64,000 nt of DNA from Zasmidium citrigriseum (GCA_002786025.1 NHNW01000007.1:124001-188000), one strand, 5' to 3'. Numbered from the stretch's first letter, positions 41,063 through 52,704 are shown. Notes: generated by a model not told the origin, from the sequence alone. Made by a program: numbers and translations.

Positions 41063-43582
41063 TGTCGGCATGAGCGAATGGTAAGAATATTGAGAGACGG
41101 CCGACGCCTGGCTGGCTATAGAGCTCGTGAGGAGTTCATGCAGGTGAGCTTCTTGCTGCGATGCTGGGATGTTTCAGATATCGGCGGGTCTTGGCGGTCG
41201 CGCTGCTGGGGCCTCGAGAAGCGTGCGGAGATAAGGGGGTGCGACGTCGTCGGCGAGCAGCGGCGGGGAGCGGTGGTGGTATCGACGACTCGGCGGGGGT
41301 GGGTGATGGTATTATACAGGCCGGAGGTCCGCAGAAAAGAGTGCTTGGCCAGCAAGAGTCTTCCAGTAATAGCAACAGCAACAGCGTGAATTAGGAGCAG
41401 CCGGAGGAAATAGCGTTTGTCGAAGCGGCCGGACTGGCGGGCCTGGGGGAGGAAACAACCACACGCTCTGCGAACGAAGGTGAGAGCGTCGAAAGCAACA
41501 GCAGCGAGCGTGTCGAGCGAGGGTGGTGGTGGTGGTGAGGTGGAGGTGGCAGGGAGTGAGGAGACGGCGAGAGGAGAACGTGAGTCCAGAATGGGAGCGC
41601 GAGCCAGACGAGGAGTTGGGTGGGCCGGTTGATATTGATCGTCAAAGCGTGAACTCAAAGAGCAGGAGCAGCCAACCACGGCGACTTCCTCCGGTCAGAT
41701 TGCGCCTGCCGCGCCGACGGCGTGAGTCGAGCCTGCAGAAACGAACTGCTCTTCTGCCGATCTTCCAGAGCCGCAACGTCCGCCCGCCCAATTTGATGAG
41801 AGATTTGATTCAGCCCGAACACCCTCCACCTGTTCGAGCGTTCAAATCTGCTCGATCGCGCCGGGGGCTTTGAAGGCACAATCCCAGCACTGCCCAGTTT
41901 CTTAATTTTCCCGCGTTGAGGATATCGTGGTCATGACGTGATCCACCGCGCCGTCGACCTTCACTTCTTCACCAGGCGCGTTCTGTGGTTCTGGCGGCTT
42001 CTGGCCTGTTTATCAATCGCGGGTGTCTCTTCTGACCTTTCCACCTCATCCGCGTCCTTCCACCAGCTCCTGCAAGCCACTGGATGCGGTGATGTCGCCG
42101 TCAAGGGCAGCGCTCCCCCTCACCTCCTCGGCTGCTGGGCTGCCACACCACCGGACAAAGGCCTCGTCGTACGCGTAGCTCGCGGGACTGTCAGCACACA
42201 GCAGCAGCAGAGCACTCCCAGTGCGAGCTGCTGCAGTGCTGCGTGTGTGCGCCTCAACCAGCTGCCCTGCAGCCGCCAGGCACTTGCATGTGTGTACCCG
42301 CGGGAGGAACAGATCTTGCCCTGCCGGCCAGCTTGAAACGGTGATAGCGTTGCGTGAGGGTGTGCTGAGAGCTCGTATCCGCCGTGGCGACGGCGTGGGG
42401 TTTCGTTCGTAAGTCGTCTTCACATCAACCAGAACATAAAAGAGGCCTCTTTCTCGCAAAATATTTAAGACCTGAAGTGGCCGGGCAAGTCGTCGCATGC
42501 GTCGACCGAGTCCTCCTCAGCCCCAACCCTCTGAAACATTGGAATGCGGCCAAAACCTCCTTTCAAACACCACTCCTCCGGCACAGCTACCCCTGCTGGA
42601 CCTCTACCTCGACAAATATATCTATGCAGCTACTTGCGTTAGCTAGCCACTCTCTACTGCTCCTTCGCCGACCAGCAGAGCTCGCCACTTCAACCGCAGT
42701 AGCAGGATACGAACGAAATCATGTGAAGGCACATGCTATATCCAGGCACGCACGACATCAACCATTCCGAGCTGCAAGCAATCACATCCACCTCCTCGGA
42801 TCATCCTCCTTTGTCTAGTCATTCACCGATCGAATTCAGCAACCGCGAGTATGCAACATCCTTGGAGAGGACGAGATACAAGAAAAGCCACGCATTACCT
42901 TGCTGGCCGCCGCCGACCAAGCCACGTCGCGCAAACACTCTTCTGCTTCCACCACCCGACAGCTCCATCCCTAGCTCCAATGCTTCGACTGTGGCAAAGA
43001 TTGCAGCATTCGTCCATCACAATCTCAGTGGCGTTCTGGGGAAGCCGGGTTCTTTGGTTTCACATGGAGCGCCTCTGACGAACGTCCAGCGCACGACTCG
43101 GTGGATTCGCCTTGACCAAGGCCCGACTGTTTGGATCTGGGCACGCCGACTCCAGGGATCATCCAACATGTCTATCTTTTGACCTTCTTTCCGCTGCCAA
43201 GATGAGGTTTTCAATTCCATATCCAGCATGCGCACATGTCAAAAGAGCTCTCTATCAGCTCACGGCTGCTTGCTGCTGCTGATACCCCACAGACTCTCTT
43301 ATCTTCCTCTCATCACTGCAGCATGTAACAATGCGATACTTCCCAGGACTGTCGCCGCCCCTTGCTGTATGCTCAAGGTCATCTGGACTGTTGACTGATC
43401 TGCAGTATCACAATTCGCCAGATCGGTCCACTTCAAACATGTTTGCGATGGTAAGTGGTTGTCTCGCACTACTGAGCCCTCAGCTCACGGAGTCTTCACG
43501 AGAAGACAAGGTAGGTATAAATCTTTGCATCTATATTCAAACCATCGAGCAATGGTAGTGTGACATCAACAAACCTTCCTAC
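41063..43582. other. Gene-poor stretch of 2.5 kb
   Basis: Upstream of the WSC gene. It holds a purine-rich tract with GGTGGT repeats near 41520-41550, reading as pyrimidine-rich on the WSC strand, which suits a long leader. An ATG frame at 42733-43182 (149 codons) and several smaller frames lack family content. A long regulated promoter is plausible for a wall sensor, but I see no supported gene. Confidence 0.4.
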
Positions 43583-43975
43583 ATGTCGACACAACCTCAT
43601 TTCATCGGAAACAATCTACATCGCCCATCTGCAGTTTCTCGCCTAACCAACTTACTCACCCGAAAAACGTGGAAGCCATCGACTCCACGACATACAAGCT
43701 GCAAGTCTGGAGAGAAGCGCCACGACCCGGCTTGCTGTCACTTCGATCTTGGTCATCAAGATCTAGAACCTCTTCAGCCAGAGTGGTACGTACGCTCTCC
43801 AATCCTGCCATCTACTTTTCTACCATGTGTGCAAGTGAGATGTAAATGCAGGTCAGACGGCACGGTCCTTTTCGATAGTCTGGCGAGAGCGAGTACGTAT
43901 CATACGCTAAAGCCAGGCACGAGGTACGCAGTACTGTATCTTTGGAAGATCCGAGGCAAGTATTCGGTATCATGA
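43583..43975 (+). CDS. Possible small protein gene
   Basis: An ATG frame of 130 codons contains a good intron (43786-43851: GTACGT donor, AAATGCAG acceptor, 66 nt and phase-neutral). Spliced, it gives about 108 residues ending ...DGTVLFDSLARASTYHTLKPG..., with no recognised family. Support is the intron signals only; it may be noncoding. Confidence 0.25.
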   Translation: MSTQPHFIGNNLHRPSAVSRLTNLLTRKTWKPSTPRHTSCKSGEKRHDPACCHFDLGHQDLEPLQPEWYVRSPILPSTFLPCVQVRCKCRSDGTVLFDSLARASTYHTLKPGTRYAVLYLWKIRGKYSVS

Positions 43976-44143
43976 ATTGACTTTCATTCTGTTGATAAGA
44001 ATGTGAGATAGATATTCCGTTTCCATCGCATCACTGGTATCTCAAAAATCATCACCCAATCCCATGCCGCAGCATCAACGCCATGCATGAACAAATGCCA
44101 CCTCACCAAAACGCCATCATAAGCAAAGCAAATCCTGTACGTT

Positions 44144-45913
44144 TCAGCCATGAGGATCATTCGTCCTATACGTCGGCGGCCGTCCCACACTCTCCGCATC
44201 ACTCCTGTCCAGGCTACTACTACTACTCTGCACGCCGCCCCAATGATTCCACCCTCCTCCCTGCACCGCCTGCCCTCGATAAGCAGGATGCACACTTCCA
44301 CTGGGTGCAGTAGCGATATTTGAGCCGGGAGGAGGGCCCATGCCGGGATGATACCCCGTGTCTTCTTGTTCTCGGAGGTCTATGCTGCCTGCATAGCCAT
44401 GTGCAGCAGGTGATGCGGCACGTTGTGGTTGGTGAATTGGTGCGCCTAGATCTCCGCTTGCGTGCTCGATGCCGTCGTCGTCTTCGTAAGTCGTGCGGTA
44501 CGGGCTGCTGCTGTCGGGAATTCGCCCGGGGACTTGCGAGTAGGATAGCAGCCCGGCTCTATCGTCGTAGGACCCGTCGCCTACGGTGTCTGATCTTCCT
44601 CGCTTGTCGTGTAGCTCTGTCGCTTGCTCGCCTGTGCCCGCGTACGTAGGCCCCATATAGCTTGTATTGTCCGCGCTGAGCTTCGGCGGCTGATAGCTGA
44701 TGTCTTGATGTCTGTGTTTCGCGCCCACAAACATCCACCTGAAGCCTCTGGCCAGGGCTTTGATGATGTCCCAGGGATTCGCGGCGTCTAGAATGGCTTT
44801 GATTCCGAGTGGTCCTCCTTGGTATTTCGGTGCTCCTCCGCTGTATCCAACGCCCGGCGCCATTAGGGGATCGGTCGACATGTGCTTCATGCTGTATGGC
44901 TTCCATGGGTAAGCAAAGATGTGCATTACTGAGAAAGCGGCCATCTCTATGCACAGCAAAACGGAAGGTATCCCGATCTTGATGTCCTGGTACGCCAACT
45001 TCTTAGTTGGCTGCAGTGGGCCGCTGCCAGACGAGAGAAATGATATAACAATCTGGTAAAGTCAGCGAATTTCATCGTTTAATCTTGTGTGCAACACTCA
45101 CGGTCTGCCAGAAGGAAAAGAAGATCACCAGCTTGATGCTCAACACCTTCAAGAACGGCTTGTGCTCGGCCAAGTCATCCTTAAGCTGGATGTAAAACTG
45201 AACGACCATAAACATGGCAACCGTGACGGAAACACACTCAAAAGCCAGCACCCAGATGTGTGCATACTCCGGACTGAGTGAAGCCTCGCAGTACCGTCCA
45301 AAAGCCTCCGATATCACAGAGACGATGGTGAAGAACACCCGAATGAAGCAGTATTGAAAGATGCCTGCCCAAATGACCTGCCCAACGTTAGCATCCCGTC
45401 CAGCCGCTTCATTTGTATCGTCCTCACATTAAACCAAGTCAACCCACTCCTCGGCTTCCTGAAAGGCCCCTTATTCTCCCCACCCGTACACTTCTGCAAC
45501 CAAAACACGCCCAAAAACCAATTCACCGGCTTCACACTCCGAAAATACTCCTTCTGCTCATGCAGATCCGGCGCAATATAATAACACAACAAGCTAAAAA
45601 AACTCGATATCGCAAACGCCTCATAACAATCCCGCAGCACCTCGAAGTAGACGGCTTTGCGGTAGAACATGTAGCTCAGGAAGCTGACGACGCTGTAGAC
45701 GGGGATCATGAAGAGGATGCGGATGATGTGTTTTTGCTCGTTGGGGCGCAGGTAGTGGATTGCGTGCATGGCGATGAGCCAGAGCGAGACGATTACGCTG
45801 ATGAGGCCGAAGATTGCGCTCAGGAGGAGGCCGAAGTGGTGGAAGGTGAAGCCGTGCCAGAGGGGGTCTTCCACGATGTGGGCGTCTTCGAGGGTGGTGT
45901 TGCATGGTGCCAT
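44144..45913 (-). CDS. OST-alpha / DUF300 (TMEM184-like) membrane protein
   Basis: Three exons: 45913-45428, 45377-45102 and 45052-44144, 556 aa; introns are 50 and 49 nt. Seven-helix protein of the organic solute transporter alpha family. Visible markers: LRPNEQKHIIRILFMIPVYSV, the DCYEAFAISSFFSLL segment, ...KPVNWFLGVFWLQKCT, and the later KLVIFFSFWQT. After the last helix comes a long hydrophilic, Ser/Pro/Gly-rich tail of about 200 residues that is probably cytosolic. Substrate in fungi is unknown. Confidence 0.92.
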
Positions 45914-46670
45914 GGTTGCGCTGCTCTTTTCTCACTGCGCTGCAGCGGCGCTGCTAGCTGGTGTTGTGCGCGATCGCGGGTATCGTCGTGGGCGGTAAGA
46001 TATGGATGTTGGATGTTGGAGGAGGAGTTGGCGTTTCGCGATGCGATGCGGTCGAATGGATTGTGTAGCGAGTGACACTGCCTCTTGCTCTTTCCCCTTC
46101 TTTCTCTTTCTCACTTCGCTTCCCGTGATATTGATACTCGTGCTGTCCAGTCCAGTCGCAAAGAAAGTACCAAACCAGCGGTGCGCAAGTCGAAGTCGAC
46201 GCCGGACGACAGTACCCTGACAGGTGGAGCGCAGCGGTTCCCAGATCGTGGCTGGTGCAACGATGACGAGAGCGACAAGAAGCGTCAAGCTTCACAAAAC
46301 GGCGTGCTTGAGCGAAAGCTTGTTCATCAAATCAATCATCAGCTGAACAGAGGATAAGTGCAAAGGAGACCGCTCTCTTTTCTAAAGGAAACAGCACAGC
46401 CATCCGTATTCTCAGAATAAGTGCAGTGCTCGGTGTGAGGCTATGCAACCCGCAACCCTGAGGCGCGCGCAAAACGAGTGGAGTTCCACGGCGTTAGGTT
46501 CATGCCCTTACGCAAGTGGCTACGCAGCCGGCGTGGAGTTATGCAAGGCGATCGACAGGTACATTACACGCCGCTGCTCCAGATGTGTGACCCGTCGTTC
46601 CAATTGATGCTGTGGTTACGGCCAAGAATTGAAACTTATGAAATGAGCTTTTCGATGGTGGGATTGAGGT
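45914..46670. other. Intergenic, about 0.75 kb
   Basis: Upstream of the OST-alpha-like gene and the 3' flank of the P450 gene. Small frames without content; no gene is supported. Confidence 0.45.
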
Positions 46671-48311
46671 CTATCTAACTACTGGCTTCAACTTCACATC
46701 GATTCTCTCCTTCTGCCAGAACACGAAGGTCTTTTGCTCGCCCCAGTCTTTCAATCCTAAGGACTCTGGATCTGCGAGACTGACATCGAAGGAGAAGAAT
46801 AACCTCGCGAGGAGGACTCGCATCTCGGCCCAGGCGAACTTTTCTCCCAGACAGCTGTGTCTCCCGATGAGGAAGGGGTTGAAAGCCGCTGATGAGGATG
46901 CTGCGTCGCTGGATCCAGGTAAGAAGCGTGAGGGATCGAAGTCATCTGGGTCCTTGAAGTTGAGGGGTGTGCGAAAGGTTGGGTATTGGCTCATTCCGAC
47001 GACGGTCTGCTCAGCAATCAGTAATGTTCAGCGTATGGGACGTGATAGTACCTATGAACTCACCCCTTCAGGCACCCTCCTCCCACAAATCACCTCACCT
47101 CCCTTCCCAACCATCCTAGGCACAGCAACAACACTCGGCGGCCCCAGTCTCATGCCCTCACTAATAGCCGCAGTCAAGACCTCCAACTTGCTCGTGGTGG
47201 TCATCTTGATCTCCTCTTCCGAAGTGAACGAACTCCTCACCTCCTCAACAACCCTCCTCATCCACTCCTCCCTCCTCAAAAGATACCAAAGCGTACTCGC
47301 CAGCGCCGTAGCCGTAGTCTCACTCCCCGCAAACACAACAACACTCATATTAACCTCAATCTCCTCCCTATTCACAACTCCCCTCCCCTTACCCGCACGA
47401 TTAAACTCCAGCACTCCCTCAACAAAATCCCTCCTCTCCCCCTCCCCCAACTTAAGCCTCTCCCCAAGCCTCTCCCTAACCAACTCCCGATGCCACTTCA
47501 TCCTCTCCATAACCCTCCTCGGCATCAAAACCTTCAGCATCTTATTCAAACCATAATAAAAGTAGTTAAGACTCGCCACAAGCGCGATCCCCTTGCCAAA
47601 ATTACTCGAAATCTCGACCCAAGGGTGCGGTCGTCCGGATTCTGTGCTGCCGAAGGACGAGCCGAAAGACAAGTCGCCGGAGACGTCGAAGGTGACCATG
47701 TTGAGCCAGTTGACGATGTCGACTACACACTGCCCTTCGCCTTCTTTGCATAGGTTTCGGAATTTGGTGATCATGAGAGAGATATACCCCTCCATACACC
47801 CACTATGCTCCCTAACAGCCCGTTCCGAGAAACCACCCATGAACGCCCTCTTAAACCTTCCATGAGCCTCCTCATTCGCTCCAAGCAAACTATCCGGCTC
47901 GCGGGGATTCGGTTTTCGGAACCATAAATCCGCCCTCCCAATTCTCGGATTCAGGTATATATCTTTCCAAGCCGCGGGATCGGTATAGGAGAGTTCGTTG
48001 GGCGCGACGCGGACGATGGGGCCGTAGCGGAGGTGGAGGGAGAGGAGGACATTGTGGAGGTTGCCGCGTTGGAGGGCGAGGACCCAGGGGATGCGGGAGG
48101 CGCGGTGAGTGAGGGGACCCGGGTAGGAGGCGAGGGGGTGGAGGGTGAGGTTGTAGAGGAGGGTAAGGAGGGGGATCTGGAGGTGTTAAGAGTCTGCTCA
48201 TGTCAAAGGGTAAGCAAGGCGCACAATAATGCAGCTCGAGATAAGGACCGCAAGGCATTGGAGAAGACTCGGGACTGGAAGAGCTTCCAACGAGATGGGA
48301 GGAAAGGCCAT
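46671..48311 (-). CDS. Cytochrome P450
   Basis: Three exons: 48311-48225, 48176-47064 and 47006-46671, 511 aa. ER monooxygenase. The N-terminus forms a membrane anchor that spans the first junction (CLAVLISSCII|IPLLTLLYNL) and leads to HPLASYPGP. I-helix FAGSETTAT near residue 313, ExxR as EGMR near 373, PERF region DDFDPSRFL, and the heme loop FLIGRHSCLG with the Cys near 450 are all intact. The first intron uses GTGCGC and joins in phase only this way. No other secondary-metabolism gene lies adjacent, so the substrate cannot be inferred. Confidence 0.93.
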
Positions 48312-48770
48312 TGGCGCCACAAAATGCTTTTGTGATACGATAAGTCGTGAAGTCTCACAAAAGCTGAAACAGCTTATCATCTACCGTCCAAGGTCAGTCA
48401 CATGGTCTTGTGCAACTTGGAGTTGAAGAGCTCTCTCACCCCTCGGCACACCGCAAGAAGAAAAACCCGCCAAAGTTCGCTGCACCCCAGGTACCCCACG
48501 TACAAAACACAACACCGTCAGGATCCAACCACTGACCTTGCATCTCCTGCCTGCATCGGCGGAACATGTCGTGAGCGAAAGTCCGGCCCGATGGTTTGCA
48601 GCATGGAATCCATGACATTGTGTGGTATTTGCTTGTTGAATCGATAGAAACATTCCCCAAACCAACTCAACGCCGGCCCCGCGAACCGTCATGGCAAAAA
48701 CGCTCAAACCCGAAAAGTTACAATTTGGATAACATCGTTGCCGAATCCCTCAAAATGATCCGACGCATCT
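48312..48770. other. Intergenic, no gene seen
   Basis: Upstream of the P450 gene and 3' flank of the CPS gene. Small frames without content. Confidence 0.45.
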
Positions 48771-50135
48771 CTAAGCGTCTTGACCAGGAGCCACACCAAC
48801 ACGCTCCTTGGCAAGCAGATCGACCAACAGCGGGCTTGGACGGTTGTCCTTGCCTCCCTTGAGGACATCCTGCTGCTGCTTGTACTGTTGGACGCTGTTC
48901 AAGTAAGCGTCAAACAAGTAGCTGCTGTCCAATGGGCCACCCTTGGCCTCCGGATGGAACTGAGTGCTGAAGATCGGTCGAGACTTGTGAATCATTCCCT
49001 CGTTGGAGCCGTCGTTCAAGTTGGTGAAGTACTCCTTGAAGTCCGACGGAAGAGTGGCGGGGTCAACAGCGTAACCGTGGTTCTGGCTGGTGATGTGGCA
49101 CTTGCCAGTGCTCAAATCCAGAGCAGGAATGTTGTGGGCACGGTTTCCGTACTTCATCTTGGTCGTTCCGGCACCAGAGGCGATGGCGAGGAGCTGGTGG
49201 CCAAGACAGATGCCCATGATTGGAATCTGGCTGTTGGCCATGAGCTTGCGCAGGTTGTCGCTGGTGACACGACAGTGAGTTGGGTCGCCGGGTCCGTTCG
49301 AGATGAAGACGCCATCGAAGTGGTGGGCCGACTTGTGGATCGGGTAGTCGTATGGCAGGCAAGTGACGCTAGCACCACGGCTCACAATGGAGCGGATGAT
49401 GTTTTCCTTCACACCGCAATCAATCAACGCAATGTGAGCGTTGCCATTGGGAGACGGCACATGGAAAGGAGCCTTGGTCGAGACTCTCTTCACAAGGTTG
49501 ATGCTGGCTGGGTCATCGAAGGCCTCGTCCTCATCGGCGTCGTATTCCTCTCCAATGGTGATCTTGCCAAGAGAAGAACCTTGCTCACGCAGGTACGTGA
49601 CAATGGCACGCGTGTCGACGCCGGAGATGGCGGGAACGCCCTCACGAGCGCACCACTCCGCAAGACTCTCCACGGCAGTCCAGTGGGAGTACTTCAATGC
49701 CACGTCGGCCACGACAATGCCACAGGCCTGGATGTTGGGGCTCTCAAAGTACTTGAGAAGACCGTACTCGTCCCTGGCAGCGGAAGGAACGCCATAGTTG
49801 CCGATGAGTGGCTGGGTGAAGACCAAGATCTGACCGCGGTAAGACGGGTCGGTCATGGACTCTGGGTATCCCACAAGAGAAGTGGTGAAGACGGCCTCTC
49901 CACTGATGTTTGCCCTAGCTCCGAAGCTCTTTCCGTGGAAGATCGGGCCATCCCGGATGGTGAAGGTCGCGCGTTCGTAGGATGGCTTGGTCGAGCGGGA
50001 GGAGACTGGCGGTGGAGGCGATCGGGGGGTGCCATTGACCACCGTGGCATTGTACCTGACCTGGAGGGCGGGCTTGAAAGACTTTGTGAAGCCGCTGGTC
50101 GGCTTGAAAGCACGGGTAAAGATAGCAGTCGCCAT
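48771..50135 (-). CDS. CPA1: Arginine-specific carbamoyl-phosphate synthase, small chain
   Basis: Single coding exon, 454 aa, starting at ATG 50135. Glutamine-hydrolysing subunit of the mitochondrial CPS that feeds citrulline and arginine synthesis. The N-terminus ([20 protein letters not shown]) is presequence-like. CPS small-chain domain: [17 protein letters not shown] and [19 protein letters not shown] motifs. Class-I glutaminase: GICLGHQ with the nucleophile Cys near residue 308 and HPE in [12 protein letters not shown] near 395. Its 5' leader encodes an arginine attenuator peptide (next feature), so arginine repression by ribosome stalling is expected, as for Neurospora arg-2 and yeast CPA1. 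Confidence 0.96.
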   Translation of the reverse strand: MATAIFTRAFKPTSGFTKSFKPALQVRYNATVVNGTPRSPPPPVSSRSTKPSYERATFTIRDGPIFHGKSFGARANISGEAVFTTSLVGYPESMTDPSYRGQILVFTQPLIGNYGVPSAARDEYGLLKYFESPNIQACGIVVADVALKYSHWTAVESLAEWCAREGVPAISGVDTRAIVTYLREQGSSLGKITIGEEYDADEDEAFDDPASINLVKRVSTKAPFHVPSPNGNAHIALIDCGVKENIIRSIVSRGASVTCLPYDYPIHKSAHHFDGVFISNGPGDPTHCRVTSDNLRKLMANSQIPIMGICLGHQLLAIASGAGTTKMKYGNRAHNIPALDLSTGKCHITSQNHGYAVDPATLPSDFKEYFTNLNDGSNEGMIHKSRPIFSTQFHPEAKGGPLDSSYLFDAYLNSVQQYKQQQDVLKGGKDNRPSPLLVDLLAKERVGVAPGQDA

Positions 50136-50184
50136 GTTCGTAGTGTGTAGTTTGTGTCCCAATTGATTCGCGTTATCGGGGGTT

Positions 50185-50329
50185 TCAGTTCACAGAGGCC
50201 TTCCAAAGGTGGTCTGCGATGTAGTCTGTGGGTTTGTTAGTCATTTTCGCTCGACAGACAGGGCGTGTGGCCCGGGAGAAGAGCGGTGGGAGACGTGCCC
50301 TGGCTCACGAAGGTGGATGGGAAGAACAT
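50185..50329 (-). CDS. Arginine attenuator peptide uORF, split by a GC-AG intron
   Basis: Two exons, 50329-50299 and 50225-50185, give a 23-aa peptide beginning [10 protein letters not shown] and ending [13 protein letters not shown]. The Asp (11) and Trp (18) are seven residues apart with five residues after the Trp, the same layout as the known attenuator peptide of Neurospora arg-2, where Asp12 and Trp19 are essential. The 73-nt intron (50226-50298) has a GC donor (CAGG|GCACGT), a GACTAAC branch and a CCCACAG acceptor. The stop lies 49 nt before the CPA1 ATG. If the intron is retained, an ATG within it (50258-region, ATGACTAAC) starts a shorter peptide in the same frame. Confidence 0.85.
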
Positions 50330-51016
50330 AAAGCCAACCTCAGCCGGGTCAGGGGCGGGTGGTGATGGAGAGGAGAGTGAGGAAAAGTCTTCAGAGTCGC
50401 AGCTGCGGCGCGTGAGTAGTGTTGGTGATGTGGACGGTGGTGGAGCGGAGTGGATGAGGTCGAATGCAGGTAAAAATTTGCCCGATGACTGACTGGCGGG
50501 GGCTTGGGGAATTGGCTTTGGCGTGACGGCAGAAACAAAGTGACGACAAAGAGCTGATTAGCCACAGACCACTACTACAGCTTGCACGTAATGCCTTCGG
50601 TCGCCGTGTGCTGATATGCTATCTATCCTTTTCGCACTGCATTTTCGAGCCAACGGCGCCGCGATAACGGAGCGGTGAACGATGGCTCCTTTCCACTCGG
50701 TTTGCAGCCCGATCTGCTGACCGCGCCATTCCTCGGCACGATGGTCTTTCAGCTCGTCTCCGTACAATACCAACATTCAATACCAGGTATTGTACGGAGA
50801 CGAAGAAGATCACATTTTGCCACCACCAGATCGATCTCCATGGACTTGATGCCATCAATGATCGTGAGGTGCTGCTGTACATTCTCGTACAGAATACAAC
50901 GCGTTGTGCCTTCCACAATGTCGGGTACTGTAACATCAAAGCAGGTAGGTAGGAAAGAACGCCCCTCTCCTTCCTCAAGAAAAACGCAATTCGATTCTCT
51001 TTCTCGCTCTTCAACC
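50330..51016. other. Divergent intergenic region with a hairpin
   Basis: Promoter space between CPA1 (minus) and the 2EXR/F-box-like gene (plus). Contains the perfect inverted repeat at 50754-50803. The plus-strand frame before 51017 stays open but starts without a supported ATG context. I found no exact TGACTCA here. Confidence 0.5.
50754..50803. repeat. Perfect inverted repeat, 18-bp arms, 14-nt loop
   Basis: Arms 50754-50771 (TCGTCTCCGTACAATACC) and 50786-50803 are exact reverse complements, separated by a 14-nt loop. Lies about 215 bp before the ATG at 51017. It could be a hairpin in the transcript, a protein-binding site, or the remnant of a small element. Confidence 0.9.
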
Positions 51017-51751
51017 ATGGCCAACATCGAAAGAGACCAAAGTGCAACCTGCCACCTCCTCCGTCTGCCTCCAGAACTCCGTGAACAGATCTACTACCAT
51101 CTCTTTACACGAGCGGATGATTACTGCGATATCGTCCAAATCGCCGGGGAGCAACATGTTTTCCTCACATCCTGTCTGGAAAGGAACGCCAGAGCAACTA
51201 CCGGCTTCGACGATGCTGCGCTTCTAAGAACCTGTCGACTCCTTTACACCGAGGCCCTTCCCGTTCTGTACGCTTGCTCCAAGTTCATCGTGGTTCTCAA
51301 AGGCGCCGAGTGCTCCGTGAGGAGTCTGGATCTAGGGTCAATAGCTTTCACAACGCCGATGTGGAAGGGAATAAGGCATGTGAAAGTGCTGGTGCGTCTC
51401 GATGGTCAGAAAGAACACTTCAATAATCTTCTGGCAAACCTCAATGACTGGAGTAACGCCTGCAAAGGCAACAAAAAGATGAGCATAGACGAGCTGAAGA
51501 TTGTGGACAACGCCGAGAGCACATACCCTCTGGCACCTGTTCTCCAGATACTCAGTCGATTGCACTCTCCAGCCACATTCAAAGTCTGGCGCCGAAGGAC
51601 CGTCGAGCTCTTGGCGTCGCCGTCGCTCTTGGGTAAAGGAATACAGGTTTTCCTGACAAGCAATGGAGGGACGCATTTCGAGAGCGTGGAATATGGGAAT
51701 TCCTTCCGTCCTGTAGGCCCGACTCATGTCCCCCACCACTATTGCAGCTGA
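51017..51751 (+). CDS. 2EXR/F-box-like fungal protein, 244 aa
   Basis: Single exon from the ATG at 51017 (context CAACCATGGCC); the open frame before it is not conserved. HLLRLPPELREQIYYHLFT is the family's first helix, and LLRTCRLLYTEALPVLY with later VLY...FIV is the second conserved element. Otherwise variable. Same family as the gene at 34564-35202. Role unknown. Confidence 0.8.
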   Translation: MANIERDQSATCHLLRLPPELREQIYYHLFTRADDYCDIVQIAGEQHVFLTSCLERNARATTGFDDAALLRTCRLLYTEALPVLYACSKFIVVLKGAECSVRSLDLGSIAFTTPMWKGIRHVKVLVRLDGQKEHFNNLLANLNDWSNACKGNKKMSIDELKIVDNAESTYPLAPVLQILSRLHSPATFKVWRRRTVELLASPSLLGKGIQVFLTSNGGTHFESVEYGNSFRPVGPTHVPHHYCS

Positions 51752-52318
51752 CAACACCACAGATGAGAGACGGTGAGCATCGACATCCCTTCCGCCGCAG
51801 CGACGACTCAAGACCAAGATCATATCCTCCCTGGGACCTCAAGAGTCGAGGGCGTTGGGATACCATATCGGGTCGAAGAGGGCTGGTAACCGGCTTCTGG
51901 TCGGACCCGCTGAACGAGTCTTACCCGTTGAACGAACATGGGCAAGCGATGATGGCATGAGCCGAATGAATCAAGAGCGACGTGTTTCACCACGCTGAAC
52001 CCTGCCGTTCGGGTCTTCGAACTGAATAGGGCGCTGCGAATGTATGAGTACAAAGCAAACTTGGATGAAATATCCTATCATACCATTTCATTCCCTCAGA
52101 ACACGAGTAACACCTCAACTGAGTGTCTCCCTTGATATGGACCGCGTCGGTGGAAGTGCCTCCATCGCTTCGAATGTGTCTGCTCGAAGCCGGGTGCTGC
52201 AGCAAGCTGCAGTCTTTCGCGAGCGCAGCCTTTCCCACACTCAGAGAATTCCTCTCGCCCAATCCTCCATCTCACAGCTCATATCGGTATCCATAAACCA
52301 TCAACTCCTCTCCCCCCC
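51752..52318. other. Intergenic between convergent genes
   Basis: 3' flanks of the 2EXR/F-box-like gene (plus) and the Rds3-like gene (minus). No gene is supported. Confidence 0.45.
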
Positions 52319-52704
52319 TCAATGATTCCGAAAATTCTTCTTCTGATAAAACAAATCCGTCCGCGAACTCCCCAAATTAATAATCTTCGGACACCCATCC
52401 CGATCCTTCTCCAGCCGCGTACACTCAAAGCAGTAGAAGGCATCGGAGATTCCCTCGCCGCCGCACACGACGCACTTGTTCTGGTAGTTGCCGAAGGCGC
52501 ATTCGTCGCAGATCCGCACGAGGGTCGTCGGGCGCACGTAGGAGTCGCAGACGGGGCATTTGCCGTCGCATTTGTCGCAGAGTCGGCCGAGGGAGGTGCC
52601 GGCCATTTTGCGGCACATGACGAGGTCGCTGGAGGGGGGCGTTAGTATGGGTTTGTGAGGTTGGTGGGGTTGTGATGGGGGACTTACGGGTGATGGCGAG
52701 ACAT
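52319..52704 (-). CDS. RDS3: Rds3/PHF5A, SF3b splicing factor subunit
   Basis: Two exons: 52704-52688 (17 nt) and 52628-52319, 108 aa, the family size. Small zinc-knot protein of the SF3b complex in the U2 snRNP. Nearly every Cys of the family is visible: [58 protein letters not shown], and the YQKK tail. The 59-nt intron sits after the sixth codon and splices MSRHHP to DLVMCRK, exactly the expected start. Among the best-conserved eukaryotic proteins, so confidence is high. Confidence 0.97.

Noticed and set aside
42733..43182. Plus-strand frame of 149 codons
   Set aside because: ATG-initiated but Ser/Pro-rich with no recognised content or splicing context; kept only as a note in the intergenic entry.
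46867..47556. Plus-strand frame of 229 codons over the P450 gene
   Set aside because: Antisense shadow of the P450 exons, which carry all diagnostic motifs on the minus strand.
48780..50150. Plus-strand frame of 456 codons over the CPA1 gene
   Set aside because: Exact antisense shadow of a strongly conserved gene; composition (Val/Gly/Asp-rich) is that of a complementary frame.
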